From Fen-1359 sp963710355 (GTDB lineage: Bacteria > Planctomycetota > Phycisphaerae > Sedimentisphaerales > Anaerobacaceae), in contig CAVPZU010000003.1 of assembly GCA_963710355.1 (NCBI GenBank), forward strand, positions 744,001-808,000: a stretch of 64,000 nt of DNA. The letters run 5' to 3'. The notes under the pieces are model-generated. The model had not been told where the DNA came from. It did not search any database and saw nothing but the letters and a program-made list of their open reading frames with translations. A program made the position numbers and the translations under genes. Below are positions 60,764 to 64,000 of this stretch, in pieces. Each line of letters starts with the position of its first letter. Position 1 is the stretch's first letter.

Positions 60764-62887
60764 ATGCAGGAAGCGAAACAAGAGATAAGACAGCCTTTTA
60801 TTAACGCCTACAGCGGAGTAATTCTCGTTGGCGGGCTGGCGGCCATATTTATCATGCTACTGATTCCGCTGCCGACGCCGATGATGGATATGCTGCTTGC
60901 GTGCAGCATGTCGTTGTCAGTTGCCGTTCTGATTGTGACGTTGTCGGCCAAAGAGGCGCTGGAGCTGTCGGCGTTTCCGTCGTTATTGTTGTTTGTGACG
61001 CTGTTCAGGCTGGCGATGAATGTCGCCTCAACGAGGCTGATTTTATTGCAGGCGGACGCCGGCAAAATTATTGATACGTTCGGAAACCTCGTTGCCGGCA
61101 ACAGCCTTGTGGTCGGCCTGGTAATATTCCTAATTCTTGTTGTGATTCAGTTCGTTGTCGTTACGAAAGGCGCCGAGCGAATCAGCGAGGTTTCCGCAAG
61201 GTTCACTCTCGATGCAATGCCCGGAAAGCAGATGGCCATTGATGCGGACCTTAACGCAGGTTCCATTACCGAGGCGCAGGCCAACGAGAGGCGGGCAAAA
61301 ATCGTTAAGGAAAGCGAATTCTACGGCGCTATGGACGGCGCCAGCAAATTTATCCGCGGCGACGCCAAGGCGGGACTGGTTATTACCGTCATTAATATTA
61401 TCGGCGGCATCGCTATGGGCTATTCGCGCGGGATGTCTATACCGGCTGCAATCAAGACATATTCGATACTTTCCATCGGCGACGGCCTGGTGACCCAGAT
61501 ACCGGCGGTGATTATTTCCGTCAGCTCGGGCTTTCTGGTAACCAAGATATCGTCAAAGTATGACATCGGACAGGACCTTGCCGGCCAGTTTCTGCGGGTC
61601 TCGAAACCGATGCTGCTGTCTTCTGTTATTATAACGGCGTTCGCCTTTGTCCCCGGGATGCCGCCGATACCGTTTTTGCTGCTCGGTGCGGCGACTTTTC
61701 TTACTTCCCGTGCAATTGGCAGGGCGGAAAAGGCCGCTGAGCAAAAGACCGCTGCGAAAAGCGAGGCTCCGAAGCCGGAGCAGGAGCCGGTCGAAAATCT
61801 GCTCGAAGTTGACAGGGTCTCGGTCAATGTGGGCGTGCGTTTAATCTCAATGGTTGACCCGCGGAAGAAGACGACAATCTTTGAGCGGATTGGTGCGCTT
61901 CGGCGCAGATTTGCCCAGCATTTCGGCATAATAATTCCACTGGTGCGCGTGCGCGACAATATCACGCTTGAGCCGACCGCTTATGAAATCAGGCTGTCCG
62001 ACGTGCCCGTTGCGTCGGGCAAACTTGAACCTGATATGTATCTTGCTATGGATTCCGGCAACGTTCAGAGAAAGGTTTCCGGGGTGCCGACGACCGAGCC
62101 GGTCTATGGTCTGCCCGCATTGTGGATTATGCCCGACAAGAAAGAGGCCGCTGAATTGAACGGCTATACCGTCATTGACCCGGAGTCGGTCTTCATTACG
62201 CACCTGTCGGAGACATTGAAGAAATATGCCAATGAACTTTTGACGCGTGAGGACCTGCAGTTGCTGCTCGACCGGCTGCGTGCGACTCAGCCTTCATTGG
62301 TCGGCGATGTTGTCGGAGAGCTTGTGCCGATGGGCGTCCTGCACAGGGTTCTGAAAAACCTGTTGAAAAGTCAGATACCCGTCCGTGAATTGGCCGTTAT
62401 TTTGGAATCGCTGGCAGAGTATGCGACGAAGACCAAAAACGCCAATGTGCTGACCGAGCTTGTCAGAAAGGCACTTGCCCGCACGATAACGCAGATTTAC
62501 AGAGATGACAAGGGCAGGGTATCGGCAATTGTTTTTGAGCCGCACGTAGAGGAGCAGATGGTTTCGACAATTAGGCCCGCCGCAGGCGGGGGAGAAGAAA
62601 TCAGCTTTGCCCTGCCTGCCGAGCTTGCAATTGATATCAGCAGAAGGGTTGCACAGGCCTGGAAGAGGGCTATGGATAAGGGCCTCGAAAGAGTAGTCCT
62701 GCTTTGCGATTCGCGGCTGCGTCCCCCTATGTCGTCGATGTTGGCAAGAACGATACCTATGCTGCCGGTGGTAGCTTATGACGAAATCCTGATGGGAACA
62801 GATATAGAGCCTGTTGAGACAATTACAACCCAGCCGGCCGAATTGAAAGCATCAGGCCAAAGAGATCTGGTTGGCGCTGCAAAATGA
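60764..62887 (+). CDS. flhA: Flagellar export-gate protein FlhA
   Basis: Nonameric export-gate protein, 707 aa. Eight hydrophobic segments lie within residues 20-330. The FHIPEP signature region reads ERISEVSARFTLDAMPGKQM and AIDADLNAGSITEAQANERR. The cytoplasmic ring domain has IGALRRRFAQHFGIIIPLVR, YPVIDPE-type TVIDPESVFITHLSETLKKY, and LPMVAYDEI-like LPVVAYDEILMGTDIEPVET. The palindrome at 62576 encodes PAAGG (within RPAAGGGEEISFAL), apparently an extra loop in the cytoplasmic domain. Confidence 0.96.
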   Translation: MQEAKQEIRQPFINAYSGVILVGGLAAIFIMLLIPLPTPMMDMLLACSMSLSVAVLIVTLSAKEALELSAFPSLLLFVTLFRLAMNVASTRLILLQADAGKIIDTFGNLVAGNSLVVGLVIFLILVVIQFVVVTKGAERISEVSARFTLDAMPGKQMAIDADLNAGSITEAQANERRAKIVKESEFYGAMDGASKFIRGDAKAGLVITVINIIGGIAMGYSRGMSIPAAIKTYSILSIGDGLVTQIPAVIISVSSGFLVTKISSKYDIGQDLAGQFLRVSKPMLLSSVIITAFAFVPGMPPIPFLLLGAATFLTSRAIGRAEKAAEQKTAAKSEAPKPEQEPVENLLEVDRVSVNVGVRLISMVDPRKKTTIFERIGALRRRFAQHFGIIIPLVRVRDNITLEPTAYEIRLSDVPVASGKLEPDMYLAMDSGNVQRKVSGVPTTEPVYGLPALWIMPDKKEAAELNGYTVIDPESVFITHLSETLKKYANELLTREDLQLLLDRLRATQPSLVGDVVGELVPMGVLHRVLKNLLKSQIPVRELAVILESLAEYATKTKNANVLTELVRKALARTITQIYRDDKGRVSAIVFEPHVEEQMVSTIRPAAGGGEEISFALPAELAIDISRRVAQAWKRAMDKGLERVVLLCDSRLRPPMSSMLARTIPMLPVVAYDEILMGTDIEPVETITTQPAELKASGQRDLVGAAK

Positions 62888-62991
62888 TGAGTAGATGAGT
62901 ATGCGGGTGTGTGGGTAGATGGGTAATCGAGGCCGGCGACGGCAAAAAATTTGTTGATGGATGTTTGTTTTTATAAAAAGGGTATGTTGAT

Positions 62992-63234
62992 ATGCCGCTG
63001 GATGCGAGACCAATTGCAATAAAGATTGCCGTTTTGTCGTTTTTTGCGCTCAGCATAATCGGCATCTGGTGCGGCCATTTGCCTTATACGATTTGCACAC
63101 GGGCGATAGCGGGCGCCCTGGTTATCTATATAGCAGCTGTTGTAGCAGTTAAAATTATTAACGTTGTTCTGCTCGATGTCATAATCTCTAAATTCCTCAA
63201 TCATCAGGAAAAGCGGAAGAATGAGCCGGAATAG
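62992..63234 (+). CDS. Small membrane protein between flhA and fliA
   Basis: 80 aa with two hydrophobic helices (IAVLSFFALSIIGIWCG and AIAGALVIYIAAVVAVKIIN) and a basic tail (NHQEKRKNEPE). I do not recognise it. It overlaps the fliA start by 14 bases and occupies the place where many flagellar operons carry flhF and flhG. It could be a local assembly or placement factor, but nothing in the sequence shows this. Confidence 0.6.
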   Translation: MPLDARPIAIKIAVLSFFALSIIGIWCGHLPYTICTRAIAGALVIYIAAVVAVKIINVVLLDVIISKFLNHQEKRKNEPE

Positions 63235-64000
63235 TGAAAAACAGTCCGAAGCTAAGGAGCAGGCCGTCGCCGTTGAGGATGGCAGCAGGCATTTAAAGGC
63301 CGCTGCCCGGCGGACTTATTTGGACCAGAAGCAGCGGCCTATCGACGACAGCCGAATTGTGGAACTTCTGCCGATGGTTCACAAAATCGCACAGAAGGTT
63401 CTTACATATTTAAGACCGACCCTGTCGCTTGACGACCTTGTTTCTGCCGGCACTGTCGGGCTGGTGAAGGCAGCCCGCGATTATGACCCGGCTTTTGGAG
63501 CGGAATTCAAGACTTATGCTTATACCCGCATAAAGGGCGCCATTCTCGATGAGCTGCGGAATTTATACTCGCTGCCTGCGGATTTGCATCAGCATGTCCG
63601 GCAGGCGAGGAACGTTAGTCAGCAGATTTACAGTCGGACCGGAAACACGCCCACAGATGAAGAGCTGGCGGAAAAATTAGGATTGCCAGTTGAAAAGCTT
63701 TACGATTCATTTCAGGCCGCCCGGGCGCAGCATTTTTTGTCCATTGATGGCTTTGAGGAAAGCGACCCCATTCTCGGCGAAATACTGGCGTCTGCTGGAA
63801 CGATGCGGCCTGATGAGCGAATGGAGCGTTCTGAACTTATTAAAAGACTCTCTGCCGCCATCACTCAACTTCCCCAAAAACAGCAGCAGGTAATCCTGCT
63901 GTATTATCAGCAGCAGCTTACAATGAAGCAAATAGCGGAAGCGCTCGAGATTTCCGAGCCTCGTGTCAGCCAGATTCATTCATCCGCTCTTTTTAATCTG
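63221..64000 (+). CDS. fliA: Flagellar sigma factor FliA (sigma-28), right edge partial
   Basis: The frame from ATG 63221 (MSRNSEKQSEAKEQ) stays open to the window end (260 codons). Sigma-70 region 2 is seen in LPMVHKIAQKVLTYLRPTLS, LDDLVSAGTVGLVKAARDYD and FKTYAYTRIKGAILDELR, a sigma-28-type pattern. Region 3 follows in PTDEELAEKLGLPVEKLYDS. Region 4 ends the window (LPQKQQQVILLYYQQQLTMK, then QIAEALEISEPRVSQIHSSA). It would transcribe late flagellar genes such as flagellin and chemotaxis. The start codon overlaps the previous gene. Confidence 0.9.
   Translation, partial: MSRNSEKQSEAKEQAVAVEDGSRHLKAAARRTYLDQKQRPIDDSRIVELLPMVHKIAQKVLTYLRPTLSLDDLVSAGTVGLVKAARDYDPAFGAEFKTYAYTRIKGAILDELRNLYSLPADLHQHVRQARNVSQQIYSRTGNTPTDEELAEKLGLPVEKLYDSFQAARAQHFLSIDGFEESDPILGEILASAGTMRPDERMERSELIKRLSAAITQLPQKQQQVILLYYQQQLTMKQIAEALEISEPRVSQIHSSALFNL

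Noticed and set aside
1..64000. CRISPR array, tRNA or rRNA genes
   Set aside because: No regularly spaced direct repeats, no tRNA cloverleaf with TTCGA arm and CCA-type end, and no rRNA core sequence were recognised by eye; a covariance search would be decisive.

Overview
The window is a bacterial chromosome segment, most likely from a Planctomycetota lineage of the Phycisphaerae/Sedimentisphaerales type. This is an inference. It rests on a dockerin-like calcium-loop tail on a secreted glycosidase, TPR-rich proteins, a sigma-54-driven flagellar cluster, and intergenic DNA full of short dispersed repeats. No rRNA, tRNA, CRISPR array or intact transposase was seen.

Layout. 1-1.4 kb: prfA (cut by the left edge) and rpmE, both on the minus strand. 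1.5-3.8 kb: repeat-rich DNA with two unrecognised genes. 3.86-9.87 kb: a tightly packed housekeeping run on the plus strand: a P-loop/deoxyribosyltransferase-like fusion, deoC, pabB, a frame-broken pabC, a Nif3-like gene and scpB. 9.9-17.0 kb: a rearranged polysaccharide-degradation island. It holds a truncated NotI-type endonuclease joined to a CBM6 remnant, a frame-broken GH16-Ig-CBM6 gene, and two tandem GH2 genes; only the second GH2 carries CBM6 and dockerin-like modules. 17.3-18.4 kb: prfB with the classic CTT-TGA programmed frameshift. 18.5-19.8 kb: an unknown membrane-anchored protein plus a duplicated fragment of it. 19.8-24.5 kb (minus): a carbamoyltransferase / SxtJ-like / DUF5989-like / SGNH-TPR cassette.

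25.2-64 kb is one large flagellar region. Export-gate genes fliO-P-Q-R-flhB come first, then a divergent sigma-54 activator. After it come flgD-flgE-(PilZ-like)-flgF-flgG-flgA-flgH-flgI-flgJ-flgN-flgK-flgL, a TPR/glycosyltransferase/methyltransferase island (probably filament glycosylation), and fliD. The region ends with two unknown exported TPR proteins, a second sigma-54 activator, fliL-fliM-fliN-flhA, a small membrane protein and fliA (cut by the right edge). Three -24/-12 sigma-54 promoters lie before fliO, flgD and the TPR pair, so the two activators probably control hook, rod and switch genes, and FliA the late genes.

Two window-wide patterns stand out. A 15-bp palindrome TCCGCC-N3-GGCGGA occurs about 20 times, half of them inside genes and mostly in the same reading frame. 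Single-base frame breaks interrupt at least eight otherwise well-conserved genes, which looks more like uncorrected sequence error than decay.
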